61,000 bases of DNA from Apostichopus japonicus (GCF_037975245.1 NC_092562.1:21093054-21154053); one strand, 5' to 3'; shown: positions 11,397 through 43,583, counted from the first letter of the stretch. Notes: generated from the sequence alone by a model not told the origin. Numbers and translations are program-made.

Positions 11397-14300
11397 CTCA
11401 CAGACTTCTTGTCATTTACATTGATTTGGGAGAGTCTCAAAAAGTCTTCCGGTGGGGAGATTCTTCTGTGCAATGTCAATGAGATAAATAAATAGGCATT
11501 TGATATGACGTCAACGACGCACAGTAGTAAAATGAAAACCATCTCTGTACTTGTCTTGGTCTGTAAATGAGAAGCATGCTGTTGTAGTTATGTCACTGGA
11601 TATATACTACGGGATGTTAAACGAATCATAATAAGTCATTAAAACTAGTCAATTAATATTTAATTGTTCAAATACTATGTTTTTAAAATTTAATCATTGC
11701 GCGTATTCAATGCACCTCACTTCCGAATATAAAGCACTGTTTGGTAAGCAGACTCATGCAGTGCAACTCTTATATCATCCCCCGACCGTGGCAACGAAGT
11801 CGGACGATGGTGGTCATGAGTTTTATATATTAAATACGCAACAAAAGTCACCAAAATACATAGACTAGGTTTCTGCGAGATATTGCTTCTTTATAATCAA
11901 ATAGTTTATCTTTTTATTAATAGGCAAAGAATATACAAAAGCAATTAATTGTTTTCTTTTTTTAAAGGGCGAATACTGTTGCTCCAACAATGTGCATAGG
12001 CTATTTGTTTTGTTTGTTTGTTTTTAGTCAGTTTTTCTTCATTCGATTACTGAAAGCGACCAGTTTATTCCCATTGCATGGTCGGTCAGTGCCAGTAAGA
12101 GAGAGCTTGAGGTGAGATTAAATTGGTACAGAACGTAGACAACATTGTCATTTATAGACTAAGATTTGTAGTTCAGACCTCTTAGCTCATACGCCTTGAA
12201 TAGCCTATAATACCCCTCTCTAATTCCCCGAATCATCACCCTTTTCGCCCGCGCGTTATAAATTTCTGCACCCATCATGATATGAGAACTTAATCATAGG
12301 TACTGGATTACCGCTTATGGGGATACTTCAGAACAAACTATTGGTGACTCCAAGTTACACTGCACAATATCTCAAAAGTGAAACTTTATTTGTCAGACTA
12401 GTATTCGTTCGTCCTGCCCCCCCCCCACCCTCTCCCTTCAATCATACCGAATATCATGGAAAAATCAAGAGGGACCGAAATGTGTGTTCAAATGCCATGA
12501 AGGGCTATGCAGGGTGTGTATACGGTATATAAATGATTTGAGATCGTCCATAACATCCCGTGTAGGCTACAATGTTGACGTGTAAATGCATGTAGTAATG
12601 TATTCTCATTTTACAACGGTTTGTGGGCTAACTTGAATGCACTAACTTATTTTGACAAGAACTCTTGATATGAAAGTATGAGAAAGAAGACATATTGTTA
12701 AGTAGTTATATGAAGTAAATTTCAAGTTCAAAGCTGCTAACAGAGTATTCCTAATATGGTCCCAGGATCGGTGGATTCAGGGTCAAAATGGACACTACCA
12801 CAACGTTTGTGTATAACTTGAACATTTCCCTATTTCATAAATCAGCAGAGGCGCGAACATGACTTCAAAGATATGCGCCAAGTTTTAAAATTCGCCCCGA
12901 GTGATAAAGGGAGGGTACGAACCTTTATGGAAGGGCCAAGATAATAAAGTATTTTGTGAAGGGAGTGCGACCCTGGAGCGAGTCGTTGAAGCCGTCTCAT
13001 ATAATTGGGGGGGGGGGGTCTTTAAAAATACAATTTTAGACGTCAAGTGGTGTATTCTGGGGCATAGTTACGTCGAATTAGGTCTACACACCTAATATGG
13101 CTATGCCATAGCATTGTTTTGTGTGAGGTTGAAAGGAGGGTGTACACCCCTCTCCCACCCCTCCGCCCCCCCCCCCACAAAAAAAAACACACACTTCCAA
13201 GATCCTGGCATGAATCCCGGCTCTTTTGCGACCCGGGTATGATTAACCTCAATCCAATTAAAGAGAAAAGGTTGAGATCTGCTCATTTCACACGATTAAA
13301 AACACTGACTGAAAAATCAAGAACAAAACACTAAAAAGTAAGTTTTCAGAAAGTATTATTATTGATACATGTATGAAAATATGTCATTCCATTAGCGTTG
13401 GCATTATGTACCGTATATAAAGAAGTCTGACGTCATCATGATTCATGACGACTATTACTGACCTGTCTGGCATATATGGTTCGGTCGCATTGTTGCTATT
13501 TCAATTCGGAGAATAATTACTTAAGCTTTACTCACAATGATTACCAAAAGAGGATGTATAAAAAGTTAATATTGTTAATACTTGATATTACAAATAATTT
13601 GCATAAATTACATCACTAGCTAATTATAGCTCCATTTTGCTTTGAATTTTTACAAATCTACTTGTTGGGAATAATTTTTAATTTATGGATACTAATGATT
13701 CCATTGTGACATATCTCGAATCAGTTATGGACTGGGCTTGCATATTACCCGAAATACTATATAATTTCATACCAGGACAAATACATCGCGCGAAGTATAA
13801 ATCTTTGCACTTCGGTTTTATATAAACTGATAAGTTGATTAACTTGATTAGCTGTTTTATATATAAATAGATAATAGATATATAATAGATCCATATTAAC
13901 CATTAATTAAAATGAAAACATGCATGTGGTCTCCTTCGACGCAGTGTCCACTATTGAATTTAGTTTTTTCAGACACACGCCGGGGAAAAAATCTGATAAG
14001 GAATTTGACATCAAAAAATGCATACATGATGAAATGATTACTGCTGTGGGTGGTAATATTGATGTTTTCTTTGCATATTTCAAATCAAATAATGACATGG
14101 TTGCATACATGCATATAAATACATATGTCGGGACACATACAAAGTCAATAAAATCCATCAAGTTTAATTCACTTCAATTGCCCAATAACATCATACATTT
14201 AGTTTTCAGACGATTGTAAACTTTTTCTTTGGCTATGAGAATTCTGAAAAATACCAAACCGTTATCAAACATTTCATCTTAGTTTGTTGCTATGCAAGAC

Positions 14301-15274
14301 GTACTGCACGCAAATGAGTCCAATCAAAACACTTAGGCCTGTCAATATTTATTTGACTTATGATCATTACGCAATACTTGATGTAAAGCAAACAACTGGT
14401 GTCGACAGTTTGTTATAGGATATAAACTGATGCAATTTGTAACGACAAATACATGTCTATCAAACACAAACGTTCTAGATTTAACCCTTCAATAATGATG
14501 CCGCCATGTTTCATCTCGGGTGGTGGCAACTTTTCGTATGGTAGCAACTTCAACGTGAAGCAACCTATATGTCCTCGGTTCAATATCCGATTTCAGCAGA
14601 ACCTCGAACCCATATGAGACAATTTAAGATATGAGGGTTGCTAAAAATATGGTTGTGAGACCTTATTTACGTATGCATTGCAAAACTATCACGAGAAGAT
14701 ATACATAGGACGTGATGACAATAATCTGAACAGTACTTTACAAGACGATCATATACTTATGGTGCCAGATGAGTAATATTAAAGGTTCTACAAATGACAA
14801 ATATTAAAGTTTTCTTGCGAGTCGATGCGATATCATGTAGCATACATATGTCTTCTGATCATGAATACTATTCAAATATTGTTAAAATATAACTTGAGTC
14901 AACAATATCTTCGTAGTACTTTCTGTCCCTTTTTTCTTTTTTCTTTCTTCAGGAATGTCAAGAAAATCGGGTCAGCTGGGTACAACCGTATGAGTTCGAG
15001 TGTAATTCTGATAAGCTTTCTCGACATATATACTCTATGGTCCGACCAAGTGGATATGAAAAATGATCGAGTCTCGGTATAACATATTGTATGTGTTATA
15101 CAAAATAAAAGTAGTAATTGCATGATAGTGTATCACTTTGAGAATTGTCAATGGTGATAACGTATGCCATACATAGAACTATTTCAAACCACTGCATCGA
15201 TATAGGCCTAGTCAGAACGTCTACTAGAATAAATATAAAGATATAGTTCTTTCACGCGACGGATGATACTTTGA
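11397..15274. other. Intergenic region between the DOCK-C 5' end and the Tctex1 gene
   Basis: Presumably includes the DOCK promoter and 5' UTR immediately above 11396. Homopolymer C/G runs are at about 12417-12427, 13009-13018 and 13164-13176. No exon, RNA gene or transposon was recognised. Open frames such as 13920-14219 lack homology. Confidence 0.6.
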
Positions 15275-15727
15275 CTATTCTTGATAAATTCCATAAACTG
15301 TTCCAACAGCATATAATGATCCATTCCTGTAGGTATACTCTCCATAAGTGTCGAATTTATCATTCCAAACACATTGACTCGCACAGCAGACAGCACCGTG
15401 CTCAACGGACCCGATGGTAACCAGGGCTACGATCTTGTACCTCCCGTAGCCCAGATCCTTCACTTTTCCCTTGATCTTATCAGCCAGATCACAACACCAG
15501 AGCTGGCTCTTCTTTGGATCGTACCGTTGCGATTGAAGTTCCGACTCCAAAATGTCCTCAATGATATTTGTTGCTTCGTACGGAAGAAGTTTTCGATCAG
15601 GTGTCATTTTATAGGTGCACTCGTAACGTACTTGTGGACGTGACGTTACCGTGGTGCCTACTCCGGCTCGAATATCCGTGCTTCTCTGAGTCGAAGCCGA
15701 AAATTTACCTGTTGAAACTTGAGCCAT
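15275..15727 (-). CDS. DYNLT5-like: Tctex1-domain dynein light chain family protein (DYNLT5/TCTEX1D1-like)
   Basis: A complete 150-codon frame runs from MAQVSTGKF to VYGIYQE. The N-terminal 40 residues are Ser/Thr-rich; a Tctex1 fold follows (about 45-150), with ATNIIEDILESEL, then CDLADKIKGKVKDLGYGRYK, YKIVALVTIG, and the C-terminal Tctex1 signature CVWNDKFDTY..YRNGSLYAVGTVYGIY. Such proteins bind dynein intermediate chain or act in cilia and intracellular transport. The exact role here is unknown. The frame continues open upstream to 15928, but the ATG at 15727 gives the usual Tctex1 length and its upstream sequence is not family-like. It is intronless across the domain, which is unusual: either a genuine single coding exon or a retrocopy. 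Confidence 0.85.
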   Translation of the reverse strand: MAQVSTGKFSASTQRSTDIRAGVGTTVTSRPQVRYECTYKMTPDRKLLPYEATNIIEDILESELQSQRYDPKKSQLWCCDLADKIKGKVKDLGYGRYKIVALVTIGSVEHGAVCCASQCVWNDKFDTYGEYTYRNGSLYAVGTVYGIYQE

Positions 15728-16275
15728 TTTGTATTGTCTTGAAATTAAAATACACAAAAAAACAAAATCGTGAATTTTGAATTCCGGGGTATAATTTGAA
15801 ATCCTTCTTTTTATTGTTGACCGATATGAACCTTCGTGTATACGTCCAATGGCATTTAAAAAAATCCTTGTGACTAACAGAACCACCAATGAATCTTGAG
15901 TCAGCGACTTAGCAATCTTATTTTTCAAGGCTCAAAGAAATTATAGTCTTAACCTTCATACACACAATAAAAAAACTACACGTGAGTATGTTAATCCGTT
16001 AGTTACAATGAGAGATCATTCCCAGTCACGTTTTGTTTGTGCTTCACCGTTTGAAGTTCACGTCCAAACTATTCATAATCTAAGTAACACACTAACGTCA
16101 TGCTGTGATGTGCCAGCAAAGGGGGTATCTGTGATTCCTATAGCAACCACGGACGCTGTATACGGTGAGCGATTGAGCAGACGGATGAAAATCGAAGGCA
16201 AAGACAATGCCTCTCCGGGCAGTACATTCTACAGAGGTCCTGTACCTGACGAACAATAACCGGTGTAGTAATTGG

Positions 16276-16288
16276 ATCAATACTGGTC
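16276..16288 (+). repeat. Target site duplication, left, of the U2-headed SINE
   Basis: ATCAATACTGGTC, 13 bp, repeated exactly at 16481-16493. Confidence 0.85.
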
Positions 16289-16480
16289 TTTTGGCCTTTT
16301 GACTAAGATCATTGTGTAGTATCTGTTCCCCTTCGAGGGGAATGGTGATGCACACCCGACGACAGTTACCCAGTCACAGTCCCGATACAAGGGGACTGGG
16401 GTTGAGAGCGGATCAGTCTTTCGGTAGATTGGTTTTCGTGCCCAGGTTCTTTCCTGGGCGATTTTTCATTAAAAAAAAGT
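16289..16480 (+). mobile_element. SINE with a U2 snRNA-derived head
   Basis: The 5' end (about 16291-16330) reads TTTTGGCCTTTTGACTAAGA then TCATTGTGTAGTATCTGTTC. This closely follows the U2 snRNA 5' end (..CTCGGCCTTTTGGCTAAGA, TCAAGTGTAGTATCTGTTC), including the GUAGUA branch-site pairing block. A non-U2 body follows, with a hairpin CCCCTTCGAGGGG and another with GCCCAGG/CCTGGGC arms near 16440-16468, then an A-run ending AAAAAAAAGT. It is bounded by ATCAATACTGGTC on both sides, the hallmark of LINE-mediated retroposition. This resembles the class of SINEs with snRNA heads (SINEU) known from some vertebrates. Confidence 0.82.
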
Positions 16481-16493
16481 ATCAATACTGGTC
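16481..16493 (+). repeat. Target site duplication, right, of the U2-headed SINE
   Basis: ATCAATACTGGTC, directly after the A-tail; identical to 16276-16288. Confidence 0.85.
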
Positions 16494-17154
16494 AATGTGG
16501 GCAGTATATATCCCGGAGATTTTATCAACATGTTTGAAGCGACATGATGAGGCAAAACGGTAAACACTGAGAAGTCAAAATCTACTCATGATGAGAATGA
16601 ATTAAACGACTTCATTACATAACCTTCTACAAGTTTATAGGTCATCGGTATTGCAGCCTCAGGCTAAATGTATAATAGATATAGTCAAATGATGGTCACG
16701 TATGTTTGAGCTTCTATAGAAACATTTTAGAAATGACACTTTAATTCTCTAATTTAACACTTCTCGACGCCTTGGAATCATTTTATCTATGAGAAACTCC
16801 AGGAAATAAACTCGTTGCAATTAAAAGGTTACTAAGATTTTAGGGACGGTACATGCAAGGGGAACAAATGATCCAGATATGACAATGACCGTGTTTTAAC
16901 CACCGACAACTCTTTTAACAATTTCACTCCTCTACAAAATATGCCGAAAAGAAATTGATAGCCCTATCCGGCCAAAGTTTGATACTTCCGTCTTTTTTTC
17001 AGTAACCTTGATCGGAACATTATCATACCGTTACAGTAATGCATGGTATAAGGGATTTGATTAATGATGTCTATCAACGAAAAATACAATTCACTCAACT
17101 ATATTCGATTTTTGGTTTCGATGGTAATCGTAACCTTTTGCATTCATGATGGGT

Positions 17155-17235
17155 ATGTGTGTGTATTGTGAGGGTGGATTAAGTTGTCTGGTGTCATGCG
17201 CATGCATGGCTCTATCTTGGGTGAATTTTCTTTAA
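17155..17235 (+). repeat. U2-SINE 3' body fragment, degenerate
   Basis: Shares GAGGGTGGATTAAGTTGTCTGG and TTGGGTGAATTTTC with the body and tail of the copies at 16289-16480 and 17939-18110. The head is missing. Confidence 0.5.
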
Positions 17236-17938
17236 AACAAAGTACCCTCAGAACATTTTCCTTCATAATTGTCTAATTTGAGCTGTTCCGTATTTTAATA
17301 TGCCTTGAACACAGTTTTAGTATATAATTAGCCTATACTTGAAAGCTCTTTATGGTCATCGTCATGTCTTCTTTAACACCTGCTTACTGTCCGTTTGGCT
17401 CGAAGTGTTAAATTTGGCGGGGTTGCTAATTCCTTTTCATATATGCTTCAAAAGTGTTATCCCTTCGCAGTTCTCTTTCATACCACTGCTGTTCGATAAT
17501 TAGTTTTTAAATTCACGGTTTAACAATGCAAACCTTTTATCAGTGATTCTGCTGGGAACATGCAGAGTACCATTGATTCAATAAATGGTTTGAGGGCAAA
17601 CAGTAGCCCGCTGGACAATACAACGCCTCGTCTGAGAAGGGTGAAAGGGTTCCATCAATTTTATCAGGGGGTCTGATTGTAGTACGAACTAAGACCTCCC
17701 TTGTTTTCTGAAAAGATTCTTTCTTTAGAATATGTAGCTATAGTTCTTTTTTTCTTTTCTTTTTATGTAATTCTGGTTCTTTGTTAACTTGTAATTTACA
17801 TTTGTAAGTCAATTGTATGTATACATGTTCAACTGACCGGAAATAGATCTTTGAATCAATGAGAAGCGTTTAATAAATCTTGAATATAGTGGGAAATATC
17901 TGACAGCGAGATTTAGAGCATTTTTTTTATATCTGTTT

Positions 17939-18110
17939 GGTCTTTTGGCTCATATATCATTTGTAGTATTACTTCATTTCAGCTAAGATACACAGTACGG
18001 TACACTAGATCGGCTACAATCTCGATGTAAGGGGACTCGAGTTGAGAGTGGATCAAGTTGTTTGGTTTTCGTAACCAGGGTGTATGTTGGGTGACTTCTT
18101 TAAACGTAGA
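17939..18110 (+). repeat. U2-SINE related copy 2
   Basis: It has a degenerate head (TGGTCTTTTGGCTCATATA.., TGTAGTAT). The body GATGTAAGGGGACTCGAGTTG then AGAGTGGATCAAG is collinear with copy 1, as are TTGGTTTTCGTAACCAGG and TTGGGTGACTTC. Confidence 0.6.
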
Positions 18111-18117
18111 TCGCTAA

Positions 18118-18262
18118 CCAACCTTTAACCGAGATCACATGTAGTGTCTATTCCCTCGATGGGATTCGTGATACCTCACTGTGACGTATACCAATGCGTG
18201 TTTTCATGACTCATACGTTGTAAGGGGACTGCATGGGGTTGAGAATGGATTAGGTTGTATCG
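18118..18262 (+). repeat. U2-SINE related copy 3
   Basis: The head remnant ACCGAGATCACATGTAGTGT matches U2 GCTAAGATCAAGTGTAGTAT. It is followed by TTCCCTCGATGGGATTCGTG, TAAGGGGACTG and GGTTGAGAATGGATTAGG in the same order as copy 1. Confidence 0.6.
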
Positions 18263-21200
18263 CATTTCAAGTATTCAGCAACAACAAAAAATCACTAAGT
18301 TATATCTGAAATTTGTAAGGCAGGTAGTTTTAATATTGTTCGCATAAAATTTCCCATTCTTTCGTCCAATTTAAATGAAAAATAAGGAGGGCGAGTGTGA
18401 AGCGGAAGGGGGGGGGGGGGTTGATGCAGGGTATATAGTTCAATCACAGTTATTTGTATTTACACGAGAGGAAACAAGTCACTTCTTTTAAACCTGGAGA
18501 AGAGAACGAAAAGTTCTATTGATAACTTAATTCGACTTCAGATGATCTGCAGCTAACCAAGCCTTTCTTGAATTTGTCAATTATATATTTTTCGTCGCGC
18601 GGCAGTGATGTTGTTTCATTGTTGATAGTATTACTTGCTGCAGTGTATGAATGATGTCATTCGCTTAAAGTGGCAATGTCCTGTCATTGTTTTAATAGAC
18701 ATTTCCTTGTTTCAGGCACTTAATTATAACCAGACTGATGCATACTGAGTCATCAGTTCTGTTTAACGGAACTTCACTACTATAGCAGAGGGAGACCTAA
18801 CAGAAGGATGGGGTGGCACATGACCATCTCTAAGTTTCTTGGCCAGTTTTAAAGCTAAACCTTCGCAATTATGAACATTAGGTAAAGTTGCTTCCAGGTG
18901 CGCCAGAAGCCTGTACTTAACATATATATATAATACAATGGCACTTACACTATCATTACACACTTCGCCTCGCGTTAATATGTTAGCTCATGCCGCATGA
19001 AAATGTTTTTACTAAGTGTGCCTGTGATTGGAATCTATGATGATGTTACAATGTCACGTTCCGGCTAGGGTCCACTGGAAAATAATATTCGGGAAAACGC
19101 AGCTGTTTTTAGTTTAAAATGATAACCACTCAATGATCCAAATGTTTTTTTTTCTCGATTAAACGCCGTTAATATGATAAAATTGTTGACCAAAAGGAAA
19201 AGCTGCTTCAGGCCAAAATTAATGACCATGGCATCAGCTATGGGCTAGGTAACTAATGATCATGCCATCAACAGTGGGTTATGTAACCAGTGACCATGAC
19301 ATCAGCGGTAGGGTGTGTACCTAACAACCATGACATCAGCGGTGGGGTGTGTATCTAATGACCATGACATCAGCAGAGGGTTATGTAACGAATAACCATG
19401 GCATCAGCAGTGGGGTGTGTACTTAATGACCACTGGACACCAGCAGTGGGTTATGTAACTAGTGAACATCACATCAGCATTGGTTTGTGTAATAATGATC
19501 ATGGGTAATCAACAGTGGGTTATGTAACTAATCACCGTGATATCAGCAGTGGGGCGTGTACCTAATGACCACTGGGCATCACCATTAACTAATGGCCATG
19601 GCTTCAATAGTGGGGTGTGTACCTAATGGTCATCAGCGGTGGGTTATATGTGGGATGGCATACTTTTCTGTCAGTACAGACACGTAATGGAATTCACCGT
19701 CCTTTACGTCTCAAGGATCAGTAACCTCCAAATACTAGTACAATGCGTTGAATAAATCATGATTGGCTTATAGATCTCTAGACAGTAGATTCGTATTAAA
19801 CCATCACTATATAGCATCGACTTGCCTAGGAAATTGGTCTGAAGCTGCTGGAATCGTGCAGTAGAAATAAATGGGGAGGAGGGGTTGGGGGAAGGGGAAA
19901 GCCGACCCCCTGCAGTGGGATGGTCCGACAAAGCTATATTCAGTGAATCTTGGAAGGACAAGCAATTAACGTTTCCAAACATTGATGGATGTGATAAAAC
20001 CCAGGGAACTACTCTGCATAATTAGTGTTGATTATCCATTAAACAGTCTGTAACTGCGGGGTAGTAGTGGAGTGTGTAACTGCGGGGTAGCAACAAGGTC
20101 TGTAACTGTAGGGTAGTAGAGGGGTGTTGATAACGGATCCAGGATATCCCGGGAGCCCTTTGGAAGGGGATGCCCGGGAGGGACAAATACCGGTAGATAC
20201 CGCAAGTACTACCATAAGAGCAATGCAGAAGGAATCATCGGACAACAGTAATTCATGCGCTCGAATTGTGCAAATTGTTTTTGAGCAAATTTATACTTGT
20301 AGTGGACCTTAAGGATGAGTGTGTTCGAGACATACACAATCGGTACGGTTACGGTACGGTACGTTCTTTCGTACAGCCCTGCAGGCTAAATAACACACAT
20401 TTAGAAGAAGGACAGAACCATAGATAATATTTTAACCAGTGTAATACTTGTACCACTGACATATATAGCAAGATATCCATGACACACTTCAAAATATTCC
20501 AGTTTATCATATAAACAAATCATTTCTGGTCGATGCTTCTGACCTGATTTAAGTCTGTACTACATGACAAAGTTATGCAAAAACATCTATGAAGATGTAA
20601 AATGAAAGGAAAAAAGAAGAAAACTTGTTAATATGAACGAAAGTTAAATCTTATTCCAAACGCATTATATACTGTCAAATTATTATTCACTGTATGTCAT
20701 TACCGGCTTAATTAAGACTGACTAAAACAATCCTCCTTACAGTCAAGGAAGAATGAAACCAAAGAAGGGAGAAACTTCATCGAGACAAAATCCTCCATGG
20801 CAAATGGAGGAGATATATTGTCAAACAATTTCACGACGTCTGCCTCCCCTAAAAAGAAACTATTGTGTATCAAATCTTACGTCACTTTTGGAAGCAATCT
20901 TTCTCATCTGTCCAATAAATATGTAGGTTGTTGCATATATTTTCTGAAGAAAATAATGTCTTAATATATTCTTCTGCCATGGACATTCTGTTCTTTCTGC
21001 TTTTGAGAGATAATGGGAGGGGGAGTGGGATGAGGGTAGGTCATGAGGGTAGCGGATGGGATAAGGGGGTGAGGGTAGGGGAGGGATGTATTATTTCATG
21101 CTAAGATGAAACACTGTAACTATCACATAACAGTATGGTAAATAAGAAACGTTCTTAATGTGGGATACAGTGTTGCATAACCAAACAACTAATATGTTGT

Positions 21201-23396
21201 GACAATTTCCTTCATGAATATTCAAACAAAATGTAAATGAGTCTCTTTACAAATTTTCCTCCTTGAAACTTCTTTTCACCCTGCTTAATTGCTGTGGCAA
21301 CAAACATCAATGAATAACATACTTTTTAACCAAGTAACAATAAGAAAAAAAAATTAGTTTCTTTGTTGCTTTTTCAAGCTATCTTATAATTAACATTTCT
21401 TCAAAAAGTTGTAACCAGAATTGAAACAAAATTATCACAAATTGTCAAGTAATATCTGCTAGTTCTAAGAGCTGTCTCACTGTTAAGTGAACATCGCACA
21501 ATAATCTCTGTAATCCTTTGAAGAAAGAAAAAAAAGTCTCCTTATTGACTTGGTTAGCCCAATACAGTTACACACACATTAAAATTGCAGAGTTGCATAG
21601 TAATGAATACCATCTCTTGAGCTGTCATAAAAACACAACAATTTCAATAATTCAGGTGTTTGCAAATGGATAATATAAAAAAGTAATCATAGCTTAATGT
21701 GTTTGGCTGTGTTTGTGACATGTCTCTCACTGTTTGCTACAAAACTACCACAACAGACCGTAAATCCAGCAAGAAAATTTCATACTCTTCAAAAACAAAA
21801 TCATTGCTGCTTAATTCATTCTTGAAACTCTTTTATAGGTCAGGTTTGGCCAACTTTGCACATATGGAATCGAGCAGATGGTATTAATAATTTCTCATAA
21901 TTGCAGCCTTTTGGGGTATTTTTTTTGGGGGGGGGGGGGGGAGGAGGGCGAGAAAAGGACTATATTGTAGGCTTTGCGAGTAATACTGCTCATTGGCTAT
22001 AGTATTGTTATTGGGGGAGGGAGAGGGGTGGGGAGAGGAGAGGAGAGGGAGAGGAGGAGGAGGAGAATATGAATGAATTATTTTAAATATAACAAAAGAC
22101 TAACAGCTTTCAATTTCTTATAATTAAATCTCCCTTAGGTCAACAGAACTGTCAGATGTGTCAATTTCACCATTAATTATTTTTTAATTAATTTTGGTTT
22201 TAAGTTTTATTATCAAACTAGGATCTTATCCTCGAGACAATTATTGATCTTACAATCTGGGGACATCACCGAGCCGTTCCTTAAAATAATAACAATGTCG
22301 ACAATTTCCAACTTAAAGTGAGCCAGCATCACCTGACCATATACAAGGGAGAGACCAAAAAAATTATGGCAATATTGAAGATGGATTTTTGCTGACAGAT
22401 TCAACCTTTGTTTTCTAGTTTTTTTGAGGAATCAGTTCCTCATATTTTTGTCCTATTCTTCTGTTTCTTAGAATAATCATTTCATATTTTTTAAGATAAC
22501 AGCCACAATGAAAGCACTGGACGTGAAATAAAGATCACTAATTTATGTCAATTTTTGGAACCAGCTGACAGTCATGATAATTTCATATTTATAAATATTT
22601 CATATAAAAAAAACTTGGCATTTGCTTTTACCTTGGTGAATCCAGCCTTGCTGAAATTTGAGATTTTAAACACTATTTATTTCCTGATTTTGTAAATGAG
22701 TTTTTTTTCTTGCAAGTGCATGTTTTCAATTATGTAAAATGTTTCATAATAAGCTTGGCAAATTTGTTTCCTCGAGAGTGTGAACTTGACTACATATAAA
22801 TAGCTGAACTAGATTAACAAAGGTAATAATGTAAATTCTCTTTGTCACTATTCCTACATTAAATATCAACTTAATCCACATATCAGTTCCCCCTCTGGAA
22901 GAAGAAACTAGGACATTTTCCAGCACCCAAGATTCTGCCTATTTAAAGATTCCATTATATAAACATTTCCACTGTTTTTAAGTCACTGTACTTTCTTTTT
23001 ACTCCATATAATCTTGTTCTGAAAAGTTACTTAAATTTTCAAGTTTCCACATTTGTTTGCATGGAATGGTCCTTATTTTCAACTGTAACCCTGTCAAAGC
23101 AGTCATCTTCTCTGATATATTTCAATTTTTGCATCTGATGATGTTGCTATGGCAATGCTAGAAGGATTCTGCTCAACTCATAAACATTTGTAAAGATATC
23201 ATCTTCTCTGATATTTTAACAACTTTGCATCTGATGATGTTGCCATGGAATTTCCTAACATCACCCGTCATGAAATTTGTAAAGATGTCATCTTCTCGGA
23301 TATTTCAAATTGGCACATGATCTTGGAATTTTTATCAGTTTCCTGCTCTATGGTAAATGTTTTTCTCACTTCACAGTCATATCAGTTTTGAACGGG
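18263..23396. other. 3' flank of REXO1 and intergenic DNA
   Basis: No exon was recognised. It contains the minisatellite at 19215-19650, a short three-copy repeat at 20042-20125 (units starting TGTAACTGCGGGGTAG), a poly-G run near 21926-21941 and purine-rich GGGAGAGG DNA at 22012-22068. Confidence 0.6.
19215..19650 (+). repeat. Minisatellite of about 40-bp units
   Basis: About ten diverged units read like TAATGACCATGACATCAGCA then GTGGGGTGTGTACC. Spacing is roughly 35-45 bp with many substitutions, so the array is old. Confidence 0.8.
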
Positions 23397-42455
<19,059 letters not shown>

Positions 42456-43028
42456 GTTTTCGATCGATTATGTCCTAATATGAAAGCAAGCACAGGTAGT
42501 CCATCTCAGCCTAGCCTAGGTCTCTGCAACCCATAACAGCTGAATATCGCAGTACTACTACTACAAGACATACACAACACATGTATTACCCAGGCAGTTG
42601 CAAAATATTACTCAATGCGTACTAGCCTGTACACAATCACAGAATACAATTTCTGAGGTACACAACCATATATTGAAAACGACTTTCGTCAAGTCGATAC
42701 AACGCACCAAGTTACGCAATACTCATGAGCGAGGTAATCTCTCTCGCATGAGAATCAAATTATGTGAGCTTTTACTGAAATATAGGTCAAACGAAACCCA
42801 TCGTTGACTGGGACGGAAACCTGCTAACATACGGGGGGCTACGTTGGTTAGTACATTTCTTACTAATACTGAGCCAGTTTATGGTACTTTCGGAATAAAA
42901 GGCTAAGTTGTGAGTAAAATCGTGCCAAAACGTTTACCTGAACAACAAGCACTTCTCATCAGAGTAATTATTTTGTTGCCAAATTTGACTTCTAGCTGTT
43001 AAATGACAAATTTTGATGTATCGAGAAC

Positions 43029-43583
43029 CAGTGGCGGCGCCAGGAATTTTTAGTTGGGGAGGCTAAGGGGGGGGCTGAGCCATTTTTTTGGGTGGCTTAC
43101 AAGATTGAGTGATCGCCGTCCTGGGGGAGGGGTATAAGGGGAGGGGGTGCCCCCTCCCCTTTTGAAATTTTTCCCAATCCTGGAAAGGCCTACATGCAAA
43201 ATGGTGGCATTTAGCGAGGCTTTTGTCACCTGAAAATTTCTCCAAAAATATGCATTTTTTTGTGAGTAACTTTAGTCAAATTAGAATGATCCAATTCCTT
43301 TGCTCAATTATTATATCGCGCTCTCTGACACAACTCCTGTTTAGTCTGTATACACGCTGTTTGTGAAACGCACACGACATTGCCGTATGAGAACAAAATT
43401 CATCAAAATTTCCATTGACCATTGTAGCACTGCGTTATGGCTGACAAAATTTGGGTAGGCTATATTGTTTCAATGAGGTTTTTTTTTGTGCCTATTTCAG
43501 TTGGGGGGCTAATGGGGTGGCTGACTACTTCAGTGGGGGGCTAAAGCCCCCCAAGCCCCCCCCCCCCCTTGGCGCCGCCACTG
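43029..43583. mobile_element. 555-bp hAT-like MITE with a perfect 8-bp target duplication
   Basis: The left end CAGTGGCGGCGCCAGG and the right end CCTTGGCGCCGCCACTG are inverted repeats. TCGAGAAC flanks both sides (43021-43028 and 43584-43591). The CAGTGGCGG terminus and 8-bp duplication are typical of hAT elements. The interior is G/C-run-rich and non-coding. Confidence 0.82.

Noticed and set aside
16289-16330. A functional U2 snRNA gene
   Set aside because: Only the first ~40 bases match U2; the rest differs and the unit has an A-tail and target duplication, so it is a SINE.
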